Below, piece after piece: positions 39,399 through 48,583 of a stretch of DNA of 64,000 nt. A model generated the notes under the pieces. The model ran no database searches. It was not told the origin of the DNA and saw only the letters and a program-made list of their open reading frames with translations. Position numbers and translations under genes: made by a program. The DNA lies in NCBI GenBank assembly GCA_030374765.1, contig JARGXX010000010.1, positions 496,001 through 560,000 on the forward strand, written 5' to 3'. Source of the stretch: Agarophyton chilense. Lineage: Eukaryota; Rhodophyta; Florideophyceae; Gracilariales; Gracilariaceae. Position 1 is the stretch's first letter; every line of letters starts with the position of its first letter.

Positions 39399-39911
39399 TC
39401 AGAAGGTGAGGTCGTCGCGCTGGGGCGCGCGCACGCCGTTAAAGCGAACATGAAGCAGACGCAGCACGGAAGTCATACGCGTGAATAAAGCACGCGTCTC
39501 ACTCAGCAAAGCATCCAAGTCCAGCGTAGCATCGTTGCCGACGACGCCCAGCGCGGCGGCGCGACAGCGTTGCACCACCGTCTCGCCCAGGGCCGCTGCC
39601 TTGTGGCTGACGTGGCGCGGGTATGCGGCGTGCAGCGCTAGTACGGCGGCGGCCGCGCCGTGGTAGAACTCTAGCTCGGCGCATACGCGCTGCCCGGCTT
39701 GCCATCCTAACAAACGGCCGTCTTGCAAGCCCTGTTGCGCGCCGGCATGCTCGCCCTGCTGCCGCCCTTCCCTCTCGAACTCGCGTTCCAGGTCGATGAC
39801 CGCGTCAAGCTCGTCTCGCTTCGACGCATCCTCTGTCGACGCGCTCTTCATCGACGCGCTTTTCATCGACGCGCCCTCCATCGACGCGCCCTCCATCGAC
39901 GCGCCCTCCAT
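39399..39911 (-). CDS. LTO1: LTO1 (ABCE1 maturation factor), Yae1-type
   Basis: A 170-residue protein of the LTO1/ORAOV1 family. With Yae1 it recruits the cytosolic iron-sulfur assembly machinery to ABCE1 (Rli1), needed for ribosome recycling. The core is the glycine-spaced helix LEREFEREGRQQGEHAGAQQ…GLQDGRLLGWQAGQRV (deca-GX3-like), followed by ELEFYHGAAAAV, matching the family's EIG-x-YQGFA. Helical C-terminal half. The N-terminus is unusual, with five pentapeptides (MEGAS x3, MKSAS x2) from a 15-bp repeat. The first ATG is used; any of the repeated Met codons could initiate. Ends 6 bp from the converging frame. Confidence 0.82.
   Translation of the reverse strand: MEGASMEGASMEGASMKSASMKSASTEDASKRDELDAVIDLEREFEREGRQQGEHAGAQQGLQDGRLLGWQAGQRVCAELEFYHGAAAAVLALHAAYPRHVSHKAAALGETVVQRCRAAALGVVGNDATLDLDALLSETRALFTRMTSVLRLLHVRFNGVRAPQRDDLTF
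39838..39911. repeat. 15-bp tandem repeat at the LTO1 start
   Basis: CATCGACGCGCCCTC and CATCGACGCGCTTTT-type units, five in a row on the plus strand. They encode MEGAS/MKSAS on the minus strand and each supplies a Met codon. Confidence 0.88.
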
Positions 39912-40157
39912 CGTTGCGCCTTGCGGCCCAAGCGAAACTCGCCCAAGCGAAGGAGCTCACAAAGCAAAAGCGCCCAAGCGAAACTCGCTCGCGCCGACCC
40001 GAAAAACAAATAAAAAAATCAAACAAAGTGTTGCTTTTCGCTGCCCCCAAAAGCGCTCGTCCGTCGTCACCGCCCCCAACCATCGCGCTTCGCCGTTCGG
40101 CATCGTCGTCTCTGCTCCGCGTCGGCACCGCCCAGCGCACCCCTCGCGAGCCGCATC

Positions 40158-40473
40158 ATGACGTCCAGCGAACTGAAGGTTGCAGAAAAATGGGACTCCG
40201 CGCTTGAAAAGGGCATCAAGCGCATGGCGTACGGCGCGATCGCAGGCGGAGTCGTGGCCGCTCTCATGTTTCGTACGTCCATTCTTTCCTTTGTTTTGTT
40301 TGTGTGTGGGTGCTGCTTGCTAACCGCGCTTGTTTTGCATAGGTGGCGTGGGCATTCGATCCATGATCATCGGAGTGGGCACTGGCACCGGTATCGGTAT
40401 CACATACGCCGAGGCAAAGCGCGACTTTGAGCAACTGGCAACGACCCCCAGCCCTGCGACAGCCGACATCTAG
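40158..40473 (+). CDS. MIC10: MICOS subunit MIC10
   Basis: A two-exon gene: exon 1 40158-40272, intron 40273-40342 (GTACGT…GCATAG, 70 bp), exon 2 40343-40473. The 81-residue protein is the hairpin membrane subunit that bends cristae junctions in the mitochondrial inner membrane. The first helix (KRMAYGAIAGGVVAALMF) is joined by the splice to RGVGIRSMIIGVGTGTGIGITYAEA, which holds the alternating-glycine oligomerisation motif (GVGTGTGIG). KWDSALEKGIKR at the N-terminus matches the family's W-D-x-C-x-x-x. Size is typical (75-100). Unspliced reading gives an unrelated His-rich tail. Confidence 0.92.
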
Positions 40474-40560
40474 CTAGCGAAACGCTTCAAATCGGCGCAC
40501 GTAAACAGAAAACACGTCTTGTTTGCTTGTTTGTTCTTGTTTTGTTTACTGCTCATTGCT

Positions 40561-41262
40561 TCACAGCCTCGGTCGGAACGAATCTACAACGCCCCTGAGT
40601 AGCTTCTCCCTCTTGCGCCAGCGCTTCTCCGAGCAGCTGGCGTTCACCGAGTACAACTTTTGCTTGTTGACAGTCAGAAGCGTCAATTGGTGCGCGCTTT
40701 GGCGCTCAATCTCCAGCACGTACGCGTCCACACCGTCAATATCCTTTTCCACCGCGCGCACCAGCTTACCATTCCTGGCCGCAGCCAGCTTTTCACCCAC
40801 CTGTTGCGCCGACCCCACATCGCCCAGTTTCCTCCCACTATCCACCGGCGACGTGAGCACCGTCACGAATTCCAACGGCTGAATCACATCCTGCCACTTG
40901 ATGTCGTAATTGTCCTGTAGCGCCTCAAACTCATTCCATCCGCTGGGGCGCAAAATCGTGAATCCCTTGGGCAAGTCCTTGTATGGAGTCACCAACCCAG
41001 AAATGTCAGACGCGGTGGCGGGTAACAATGGTAGCAACGGCACCGAAGCCAGTAGGGTGGCCATTGCGCGTCGCGACAGCCTTGGCGATACGATCGCATC
41101 TGCGTCGTATCGTGCCGCCGTCATTGTGGCGTACCCCCCACGCGGCGGTGTCACCGCCGTGGTATGCGCGGCGCCCCCGCCGCAGACGCGTCGATTCGCG
41201 CGCAAAGCGCCGCACGGAAGCGCCACACCACTCACGAACGCCGCGCACGCACCAGTCGTCAT
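40561..41262 (-). CDS. PsbP-family protein, thylakoid lumen
   Basis: A 233-residue PsbP-domain protein, the family of photosystem II extrinsic and assembly proteins. It has a bipartite leader: an Ala/Arg-rich plastid transit region (about 1-60), then SRRAMATLLASVPLLPLLPATA, a twin-arginine lumen signal ending at an AxA site near 85. The mature part contains YKDLPKGFTILRPSGWNEFE (PsbP: Y-x-D-x-x-GF-x-x-x-P-x-W), DVIQPLEFVTVLTSPV, VGEKLAA and VYVLEIERQSAHQLTLLTVNKQKLYSVNASC, ending FRPRL. More like PPL/CyanoP-type than the plant oxygen-evolving PsbP by its shortness. This is the clearest evidence of photosynthesis in the window. Confidence 0.88.
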   Translation of the reverse strand: MTTGACAAFVSGVALPCGALRANRRVCGGGAAHTTAVTPPRGGYATMTAARYDADAIVSPRLSRRAMATLLASVPLLPLLPATASDISGLVTPYKDLPKGFTILRPSGWNEFEALQDNYDIKWQDVIQPLEFVTVLTSPVDSGRKLGDVGSAQQVGEKLAAARNGKLVRAVEKDIDGVDAYVLEIERQSAHQLTLLTVNKQKLYSVNASCSEKRWRKREKLLRGVVDSFRPRL

Positions 41263-41303
41263 CGATGCGCAGCGCAGCGCAATTGAGCGCGGTACTGCGT
41301 GAG

Positions 41304-41341
<38 letters not shown>

Positions 41342-41824
41342 GAAAAGCAAGTGTGGCTCTAGCACTAGCTTTAGTTAGCTAGCTAGAATGTGTGCTCCCG
41401 AGCGCGCGCGAGATGCAGCGCAGAGTCGCGCAGTCGCCAAGTCGCGCCATCGCGCCCGACCATTGGCTGTACGCGCACCACACACCGTGTGCCACTTGTG
41501 CATCGTACATTGGCCGATCGTGCGGCGCGCCGCCGCGCGCTTCGCGCCGGCGCCCTGCCCCGCGCGCACGCTCCGTTGCGAAGAGCCCGTCCCGTGCCGT
41601 CGCATTGCTCTCGCCCTCCCCACCGTTCTCCCGTCGCGCACCTCGCGCTTCTCACACGCCCGCCCCTCCCACTACCCGCCTTCCTTTCCGCTCCCCTACC
41701 CTCCCTTCCTCTCTGCTTCTCTGTCGCAACTGTTTCCCCGCCCCGCCCCGCCCCGCCCCGCTCCGTCTGCGCGCTTCGTTCTCTTCCTAACGAGCGTCGT
41801 GCCTTCTGCGCGTCTTGTCTCGCC
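41263..41824. other. Divergent promoter region with microsatellites
   Basis: Between the PsbP-like and SERBP1/Stm1-like genes. Holds a (GA)n run at about 41309-41334, CTAGCTAG repeats at about 41371-41386, and a CCCCG pentamer run at about 41740-41761 in the likely leader of the plus-strand gene. Confidence 0.6.
41309..41334. repeat. GA dinucleotide microsatellite
   Basis: About 13 consecutive GA units directly upstream of the PsbP-like gene; such tracts are known GAGA-type promoter elements, but function here is unknown. Confidence 0.85.
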
Positions 41825-42634
41825 ATGAATTCGTTCGCCTTGTTGCAAGATGATGTCGAGGACGCCTCCGAGCTCGCACTTGAAAATGGCGCTACGCAGA
41901 AGGCGTCCGAACAAGTCTCCGTCCCCGCTGTCGATGTGCGCGATGCGGCCGTCAACCATGCCCCCACCGATGCCCAACCAGTTGATCCCGTCCCACCCTC
42001 CGCCTCCGCCTCCACCTCCACCTCCGCCCCCGCCACCGCTAATCCAGAGCTTCAAAGCGAACAAGCCCCCGATCAGAGGCCCCCTAAACAGAAGGATTTG
42101 ACCCTGGAAGAGTATTTGGCCAAGAAAGCCGCCATGGCCTCTGGTCTTGCTTCTCTCAACAGCCGTGGTCTCAGACAGGCCAACGATGGAGCCAACAACT
42201 TTGAGAAGATGAGTGTGTTGAAGAAAAATACCTCACCAGATGACAATTCTATCATGCGAGAGGTGGCTGTCAAAGCGCAGCAGCAAAACAAAACAATAAA
42301 AGATTCTACTCAGGCCGCCGTTGCGAGAAACGCTGAGATTCAGAAGTTCTTCAAGCCTGATCCCTCTGAGAGAAGGCGCGGCGAAAATCGACGCAACTTT
42401 GGCGAACGACGGGGAGGCACACGGGGTGGCCGATTCGAATTCCGCGCTGATAGAGGAAGAGGAGAAAGAGGAAGGGTAGCGAGAGGCGGAAGAGGTTCTT
42501 ATCGTGGTGCCTACCGTGGCGGCTTCAACAACAGACCGAACGATAGTGAAATTGATCACCGGACCGCTAATGGTACCCAGGACGCAAATATTGTGCCCAA
42601 TGTGGACGATACGTCCGCGTTCCCAAGCCTGTAG
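41825..42634 (+). CDS. SERBP1/Stm1-like RGG ribosome-binding protein
   Basis: This 269-residue disordered protein starts MNSFALLQDDVEDASELAL, like the Habp4/Stm1 N-terminus. The centre has KQKDLTLEEYLAKKAAM, matching the family's K-x-(M/L)-TLEEY segment. The C-terminal part is rich in RGG boxes (RRGGTRGGRFEFRADRGRG…), and it ends DDTSAFPSL, the (D/E)-x-x-x-FPSL tail seen in plant RGG and animal SERBP1 proteins. Family members bind mRNA and clamp translation factors on idle ribosomes. The ATG at 41825 is chosen; the frame is open far upstream but has no convincing start and is GC-driven. Confidence 0.65.
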   Translation: MNSFALLQDDVEDASELALENGATQKASEQVSVPAVDVRDAAVNHAPTDAQPVDPVPPSASASTSTSAPATANPELQSEQAPDQRPPKQKDLTLEEYLAKKAAMASGLASLNSRGLRQANDGANNFEKMSVLKKNTSPDDNSIMREVAVKAQQQNKTIKDSTQAAVARNAEIQKFFKPDPSERRRGENRRNFGERRGGTRGGRFEFRADRGRGERGRVARGGRGSYRGAYRGGFNNRPNDSEIDHRTANGTQDANIVPNVDDTSAFPSL

Positions 42635-44284
42635 GCTTTGTTGCGCCCCGCACTCGCCATATTCGTTGGAGCTGTTCCTGCGCTTGTATGCAGCCCTGCG
42701 CTGCATGTTAACCACGCCAATCTCTCGCTTTTTGAGCAATAGAAACCGTTTCACTGACGAGAAATACGAATGGCTTCTGTTATGAAATACTCTCATGGCG
42801 TGCGCGTACGCAGCTCGTGGCCCTAATCGATGAAAGTTGCCAATGTCCCTCTGTTGCCAGTGCCGTTGTGTATCCATCACTGGGTGTTTCCGTCTTAGGG
42901 GTGTTTTCTAGCAGTGCAGTGTACGCCTCTTGTTGCACTGTTCGTCAACTATGTTGTGCTATGCAAATTGAAAAACGGAAGCAACTGGCTGTGACTATCT
43001 GCGTATGTAGGGGGAAGTAAATAACCTATCACAATGGTATATTGATGGCCAGTTGGAGGCCTTCACCCTGTCCCCGTTCTGTGCTGCACGCATGTGCAAC
43101 TACCGTCGTTTTCGTAATCAAAATCACACCCGCTTCCTGGTTACTCTTGCTACGGTTAGGTTTGCAAACAAGATTCCTAGGATTTAGGTCGCGAGAGCAA
43201 AAACTTGGTATGCTATTGGGACAGCCTATCTGAGTGCAAACAAAGCACGCAACGAAACTTGTATGCGTGACGTCGGCGCGTGTATAACGGTAACGGAATT
43301 GAAATGTGTTTGTGTTGTCGCCTGCACTTTTCGTGCTTCATCATACAGAAGTATGCGCGGTTGCAAGCGGTTGGGCGCCATGAATGCTCGCTTTGTTTTT
43401 TTTTAACGTGAAGTATCTACGAATGCAGCATAGTGTAGATACTTTTATTTTCGATTCCGTGCGCCTCCATCATCCCATAACTGCATGAGTCTCAATATCG
43501 GGATTGATACGACATCCGCAACCAGGCGTATATAACATATGAATCGCAGTCCTTGCCAGCAATTGATATTTCATCTAAATCTGTTGGAACGTGCCTACTG
43601 TACATGTACATGATTGCCAACCATTAATCACATGCAATTTCGTCTTGTTGCTTTCCTCTACCAGACGTCGAGGCGGTGCTTCAGGGAAACACTGTGTGCA
43701 TCTGTTTCAGAACCATATTTACACTTCAGGAAACAATCAGACGCAAAGGTTCAATGATCGTTCTCATAAACTTTGTTACTATGAAGAACGGATAAAGCGG
43801 CAGATGCTTATTAGCAATCCCTCTTACATGGCGCGCTATTCCCCATTCCCAGTACGGTCAACATATTCTTCTTACCCGGCCCTTCTCCCATTCTCTCTTT
43901 GAGTCACAACAATGCGCGTCAATTTTAAAAGCACGTGCAAAAATGTAGCAGAGAGAAAGGTCAGGGGAATCAGAATAAATCATCGCAGGATCTGTTCTGC
44001 CCCAACCCACCACCGCAGTCGCGAGGAGCTGAGCATTTCAGAAAGAAGCACATCCCTATACTTGTTCCACTTGGACGTACAAATATCTCGTCAAGGAAAC
44101 AATTTGTCTAATGGACTACGCGCGGCTGTGAAAACTAGTGTGAAAACCAGTCCAAAACATCTCTGATCAGCTCGTTGCAGGGACATCTTCTGATGTGGAT
44201 GCCGACCACTCGTGCCCTTCATCTTGACATATCTTCGAGCTTCTGAAGAGTCCCATTCGCCAAACGAGCGATCTACTTCTTGAA
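42635..44284. other. Intergenic, no gene supported
   Basis: About 1.65 kb. Short frames (43591-43902, 43912-44166, 44091-44291 minus) are unconvincing. A T-run at 43396-43404 resembles a Pol III stop, but no A/B boxes or known RNA were recognised before it. Confidence 0.4.
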
Positions 44285-44872
44285 ATGTCACTCACACCAG
44301 AGGCCTTAAAAGGTGCTGAGGAAAACCTTAGGCTGGACTGGGATGTAATTCACATCTTCCATGACGCAAAATCTATTATCACGCTTCCACCCTCAAAGAG
44401 CTCGTTACCTTCCTCTGAAGCAAAGTAAGTTTCCCATGGCAACCTCATTTCTAATCCTGCTCATGACGATCTGCGAAACATTTGTAATATTCAACGTATA
44501 ATTGATTTCATTCTGACAGTCACACGATCTCGCCGCTTTTGAAGTGCGCTTCCTCTTCTTTTTAGTTCTCGAGAATATGCATTCAGGGCTGGAATAGAGC
44601 TCAACTCTCAGAATTTTGATGTTCACCAATGGGAGTCTACTCGGGGCGTGGATCTGGTGTACGGAAGACAGGGGGATGCGGTCTCCGGGGTGGGAGCTTG
44701 TGCGTTTCGAATGAAAGCAGAAGATCAACCCGAAGTATACGGCGCAATATCATATTCTTTCCCCTCGCTTTCAACAAATGCTGTTTCAAAGCTTATATCC
44801 TTCTTACACGAGATTGCTAAGAAGACTAAATCTTTGCCCAACCCCGATCCTTTGTCCTCAAAAACAGCTTGA
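44285..44872 (+). CDS. Two-exon gene of unknown function
   Basis: Model: exon 1 44285-44424, intron 44425-44565 (GTAAGT…TTTTTAG, 141 bp), exon 2 44566-44872; phase +2 agrees. The 148-residue product starts MSLTPEALKGAEENLRLDW and contains HIFHDAKSIITLPPS, REYAFRAGIELNSQNFDVHQ, GAISYSFPSLSTNAVSKLIS and ends LPNPDPLSSKTA. It looks like a small soluble alpha/beta protein. I do not recognise the family. Strong splice signals on both sides and continuous protein-like sequence support it. Confidence 0.6.
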
Positions 44873-45316
44873 GGCCTTGGTAACCCCTACTTTCTCTTTT
44901 CACCAATGGTGCAGTTGTATTACAGCCCCGTAATCGCCGTTTCGTTCTTTTTCTTTTGTGCCTCTATATAGCTTGTATCATATCACGTTCGCGGTTATAT
45001 TTAAGCTTCTGTTTTGTGGTGGAATCTGCCTTCTAACTTCATTGTCTTCAAGTTTTGGAGATAGACCCTTGCATTTCCTAACCCCCAAAATGACGTACCG
45101 TACCGCATTCTGGAAATAATTGGGACTGAGGAAAAGAAGAACTTCATTCAAAACGGAAATAATTATGAGGCACAAGCGGTGATAAGTGAATAAAAAGACT
45201 TGGCTTGGACTGCGAATCTCACTGCTTCATAAATTCGAGTTTTCAGTGCGTAAGTTCTTCGCGGCTTGCAGCAGAGAGAAGAAGCTACCAAACTTGACCC
45301 ATATCTCGTCTGCGAA
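44873..45316. other. 3' intergenic region
   Basis: Between two converging genes. A/T-rich, no gene. Confidence 0.55.
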
Positions 45317-48300
45317 TCACCTTTTCATTCCAATAACTTCATTCGAGCCAGTTAAGACGTACAATCGCTGGCTATGTTCACATAATACGACACTGCCGAC
45401 CTCATTCTGGCCAACGACAACCCCACCGAGACAAAGCCCCGTACTGTCATACTCGTTTATGCGTCCATTAAAACCCCCGACAAGCACTGTCCGGGAATCG
45501 TCATGAGATGCTATGCACAGCGCGTTAGTTTCTGATAAGAGAACTTCAGCAAACGCCGTGTCCTTGTGATCAAGTTTCCATATTCTCAGGCAGCTGTCTT
45601 GAGGATGCACCGTTGCCAAAGCATGTCTTCGATTAGGCCCTTGAGATAGCCATGTCATCCTCCTCGAGCGCCGAAACCCCCTGATCTTTGCATTCGTTTG
45701 TGCTTGATTTCCATCCTGGCGCCAGATAGGTTCAAGAAAGTCGTTATCTTTTTTGTCCATATCAACTTCCCACACGAGAATATTATGATCGGTTGTGGAT
45801 GCGGCAATTAGCAGCAACGGTCGCCTCTGTTCATCGCATTCACTCACACTTGAATGTACCTCGGAACACCCACAAATGTCTGTCACACAGCTCTCTGCAT
45901 CCAACTCTAGAACCAAACGAAGCGATATAGAGCGATTGGGGAATCTTTCTACTCGCCAAAGTTTCAAACTGGCGTCCTTCGAACCAGAAAGGAGAACATC
46001 AAAGTCTGGTACGTACTGCAATGCGTATACCGCAGCATCATGTGCTGCAGCCTCTACTTCTTGAAAGCGACCCGTGTCAATGAAATAGAGTCCTATGCCA
46101 CCGTTTAGAGTCCCGCATGCGATGACGCGCGTTGGGAATGTTGCCATACTACATATGTCTTCGATATGCTTGGACCGCAACGCTTTCTCTTCATTGTATA
46201 CTTTGACATGTGAATCTCCCCATAATGTACACAGAATAGGATAGGTCGTTTCAATCGTCACGGACTCAGTTTTTAAGTCTTCACTACAAATGACTGCCAA
46301 ATCCAAAAGGTCTGCTTCCGCAGGTTCAGAAATTACCGTGGACAACGATAGCCGGGGAACTAAAGCGTCTCTTGACCGTATCACTTCTGCTTCGGATGGT
46401 TTGTAAGATGCAAAGATATGGTTACTCGCCCCAGACAATGTTGAGTCTTGCCTTCTAGAACCCGAACCCCAAACCTTTTCGATTCTTGAAGACAGGCTTT
46501 CAGACTCGACGTCTGTTTGTTTCAACTCGACTTCTGTCCGCGACTTCGGATCCCGCGATTCATCTGAGCCAACTTTTCCAAGTACTGAATCTCGGCCTTT
46601 GCGCGCAATGCGTTCCGCGACTTCAGAAATAGATGTATCACCTCTTTCCACTGCCCCCCATGCCGTTGAAGTGTACAAATGAAGAGAATCCGGGATCGCT
46701 TCGTGATCATCTCCAAATCTTGGGGGATGTGGATGCCCAAACAATCGCTCTGGTGTTCTACCAAATTCGAGGTAAACAGTTTCAATCCGAGCAATCTCCT
46801 CGGCCGAGAGTTGTGAAGTATCATCTAGAGAGCTTGGAAGAGCTACATCAGTAAAAAACACATTACATGCCTCTGTATTTTTGTTCTTGATGCCGAATAT
46901 AAGATCAATCCATTTATGTATCCTGTTCGACACATGTGCACAATCAAGTGCTTCTCTATTGCGGCGGATGAACACTTCGGCGCTGCCATTCGCCCACGCG
47001 GGAAGCTCCACATCTTCTACCCGTTTTCCATCCTGTCGTATGCCCAAATCTAGTCCTAGCACGTTTTCGAGAAACTGACCTGGGGCGGAGGAGCTAGAAA
47101 GCACTCCCGAACAATCACCATGACTGAAATCTAATGCGAAGAACTCAGGAATTAGTTCTTTGACATCGCTTTGGTTTCGCAATACACCTTCCCACGTACT
47201 TCGGATACTGTGAAACAGCCTGTCTGCTGTGTCGAACCTCCCGTTTTGCAGCCTGAGCATAGCCGCAGGCGCAGCTCTCACAAGGTAGTTTATGGTGTAT
47301 GCAGGTGTTGAATAGTGCGTACCATAAAAGAACTTTGGATTCGGCATGTCCTCATGCCGGGCACGAAATAGAGAAAGTCTTTCAGCATTGAGAGCACCGA
47401 TGGGATTCGATAAATCGCGAAACGAATCTGGATCATCTAAGTCTAAGAGAACTGATTCATAATCTTGTAGAACCCATGGAAAGACTGGATACTGGGATAA
47501 GTCATTGAAGCTTCTTCCCGCTGCCAAGTTCAGGTACATGAGATAGTCAAAGTTTGAAACTTTTCCCGCGCGCCACAGCGATAGAGTTTGCTCGAGTTCT
47601 TGACGGTCGAAAAGCTGAATCTTGTGTTTCACGACACCGATGAGAACGTCGAGTGCTCTATCACGGAACTGCATAGCTTCGAATGAAAGCATTAAATTCG
47701 ATACTATGAGTCTCTCTGTTCCTTCTTCTCTTACATTGAACGTTACCTCCATTGAAGCGTTGTGACATCCATGTCGTAGCTTCCTGACAGCAGTTATAGA
47801 TTCTATTGGAACTCGCTCCGTGGCTTGCGAGAATTCTCCATGAATTGGCATGAAGTACAAGTTGTACTTTGTTATTCTAAAACGGCCTGGGGCTCTGGCC
47901 ATAGCATATATGGCAGAGGCAGCAGCATCCATGATTGCGGTCTCTCGAGCACCATGTTCGAGCAAAGTTATATCAAAAGGAACTTTTGACTCTCGTATCT
48001 TAACGATTTCCTTGAGGCGATGCTCTCTCTGTCGTCTTGAAGGGGTCGCGGTAACATCCATTAACATCTGAATTTCTTCCATCAGTTCCATCGCCGATGT
48101 GTAGAGCGGTGTGAGGATGTGTCTTCCCTTCATTTCTATATCTACATAAGGATGATCCGTTCCATGCTCTCTTTGAAATGTTGCACGACTTGCTTCTATC
48201 AACACTGAATTATTCGCGTCGATAGAGGGGTCGTCTGTTGAACTTCCGATGTTCTCCCTGCATTTTGACCAGGTAGCCTCACAGGTGAGATGCACGTTCT

Positions 48301-48583
48301 TTATTGAAAGAAGAGATATACGAATCACTGGATCTCTCCATTCATCGCTATCAAAGAACAGGTTATGAGTGCCAACCTTCACTCGACCCGTAATTGCAGA
48401 GCTCGATAAACGCGATACAAACTTTCCCGGGTTCGAGCCAAGTGGGTGAAGTGTAGAGTTTGTGTGGGTTTCTGGGACGAAGTGATAACGAACAGCAAGA
48501 TCAGAAAGCAATACCTCGCCCTCCTCAAGTAGCAGGAGTGAAAATCGAGATTTCTTCCGGGTTCGGCCAGTACTTGTTTCCAT
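45317..48583 (-). CDS. NSMAF: BEACH-WD40 protein, FAN/NSMAF type
   Basis: A 1088-residue single-exon protein with the FAN (factor associated with neutral sphingomyelinase) layout. The N-terminus (RKKSRFSLLLLEEGEVLLSDL) and a GRAM/PH-like region at about 180-300 (GRFRITKYNLYFMP, ALDVLIGVVKHKI) are followed by the BEACH domain at about 320-600. Signatures are WRAGKVSNFDYLMYLNLAAG, FNDLSQYPVFPWVLQDY, NPKFFYGTHYSTPAYTINYL, VKELIPEFFALDF, VELPAWA and HKWIDLIFG. WD40 repeats run from about 790 to the end (LLSGSKDASLKLWRV, NILVWEVD). BEACH proteins organise membrane trafficking and receptor signalling. Full length. Confidence 0.93.
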   Translation of the reverse strand: METSTGRTRKKSRFSLLLLEEGEVLLSDLAVRYHFVPETHTNSTLHPLGSNPGKFVSRLSSSAITGRVKVGTHNLFFDSDEWRDPVIRISLLSIKNVHLTCEATWSKCRENIGSSTDDPSIDANNSVLIEASRATFQREHGTDHPYVDIEMKGRHILTPLYTSAMELMEEIQMLMDVTATPSRRQREHRLKEIVKIRESKVPFDITLLEHGARETAIMDAAASAIYAMARAPGRFRITKYNLYFMPIHGEFSQATERVPIESITAVRKLRHGCHNASMEVTFNVREEGTERLIVSNLMLSFEAMQFRDRALDVLIGVVKHKIQLFDRQELEQTLSLWRAGKVSNFDYLMYLNLAAGRSFNDLSQYPVFPWVLQDYESVLLDLDDPDSFRDLSNPIGALNAERLSLFRARHEDMPNPKFFYGTHYSTPAYTINYLVRAAPAAMLRLQNGRFDTADRLFHSIRSTWEGVLRNQSDVKELIPEFFALDFSHGDCSGVLSSSSAPGQFLENVLGLDLGIRQDGKRVEDVELPAWANGSAEVFIRRNREALDCAHVSNRIHKWIDLIFGIKNKNTEACNVFFTDVALPSSLDDTSQLSAEEIARIETVYLEFGRTPERLFGHPHPPRFGDDHEAIPDSLHLYTSTAWGAVERGDTSISEVAERIARKGRDSVLGKVGSDESRDPKSRTEVELKQTDVESESLSSRIEKVWGSGSRRQDSTLSGASNHIFASYKPSEAEVIRSRDALVPRLSLSTVISEPAEADLLDLAVICSEDLKTESVTIETTYPILCTLWGDSHVKVYNEEKALRSKHIEDICSMATFPTRVIACGTLNGGIGLYFIDTGRFQEVEAAAHDAAVYALQYVPDFDVLLSGSKDASLKLWRVERFPNRSISLRLVLELDAESCVTDICGCSEVHSSVSECDEQRRPLLLIAASTTDHNILVWEVDMDKKDNDFLEPIWRQDGNQAQTNAKIRGFRRSRRMTWLSQGPNRRHALATVHPQDSCLRIWKLDHKDTAFAEVLLSETNALCIASHDDSRTVLVGGFNGRINEYDSTGLCLGGVVVGQNEVGSVVLCEHSQRLYVLTGSNEVIGMKR

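Noticed and set aside
41388-41828. Long plus-strand frames before the SERBP1/Stm1-like ATG
   Set aside because: GC-rich sequence keeps several frames open at once; the family-like N-terminus begins at 41825.
43380-43410. T-run as a Pol III terminator
   Set aside because: No A box, B box or known small RNA found upstream.
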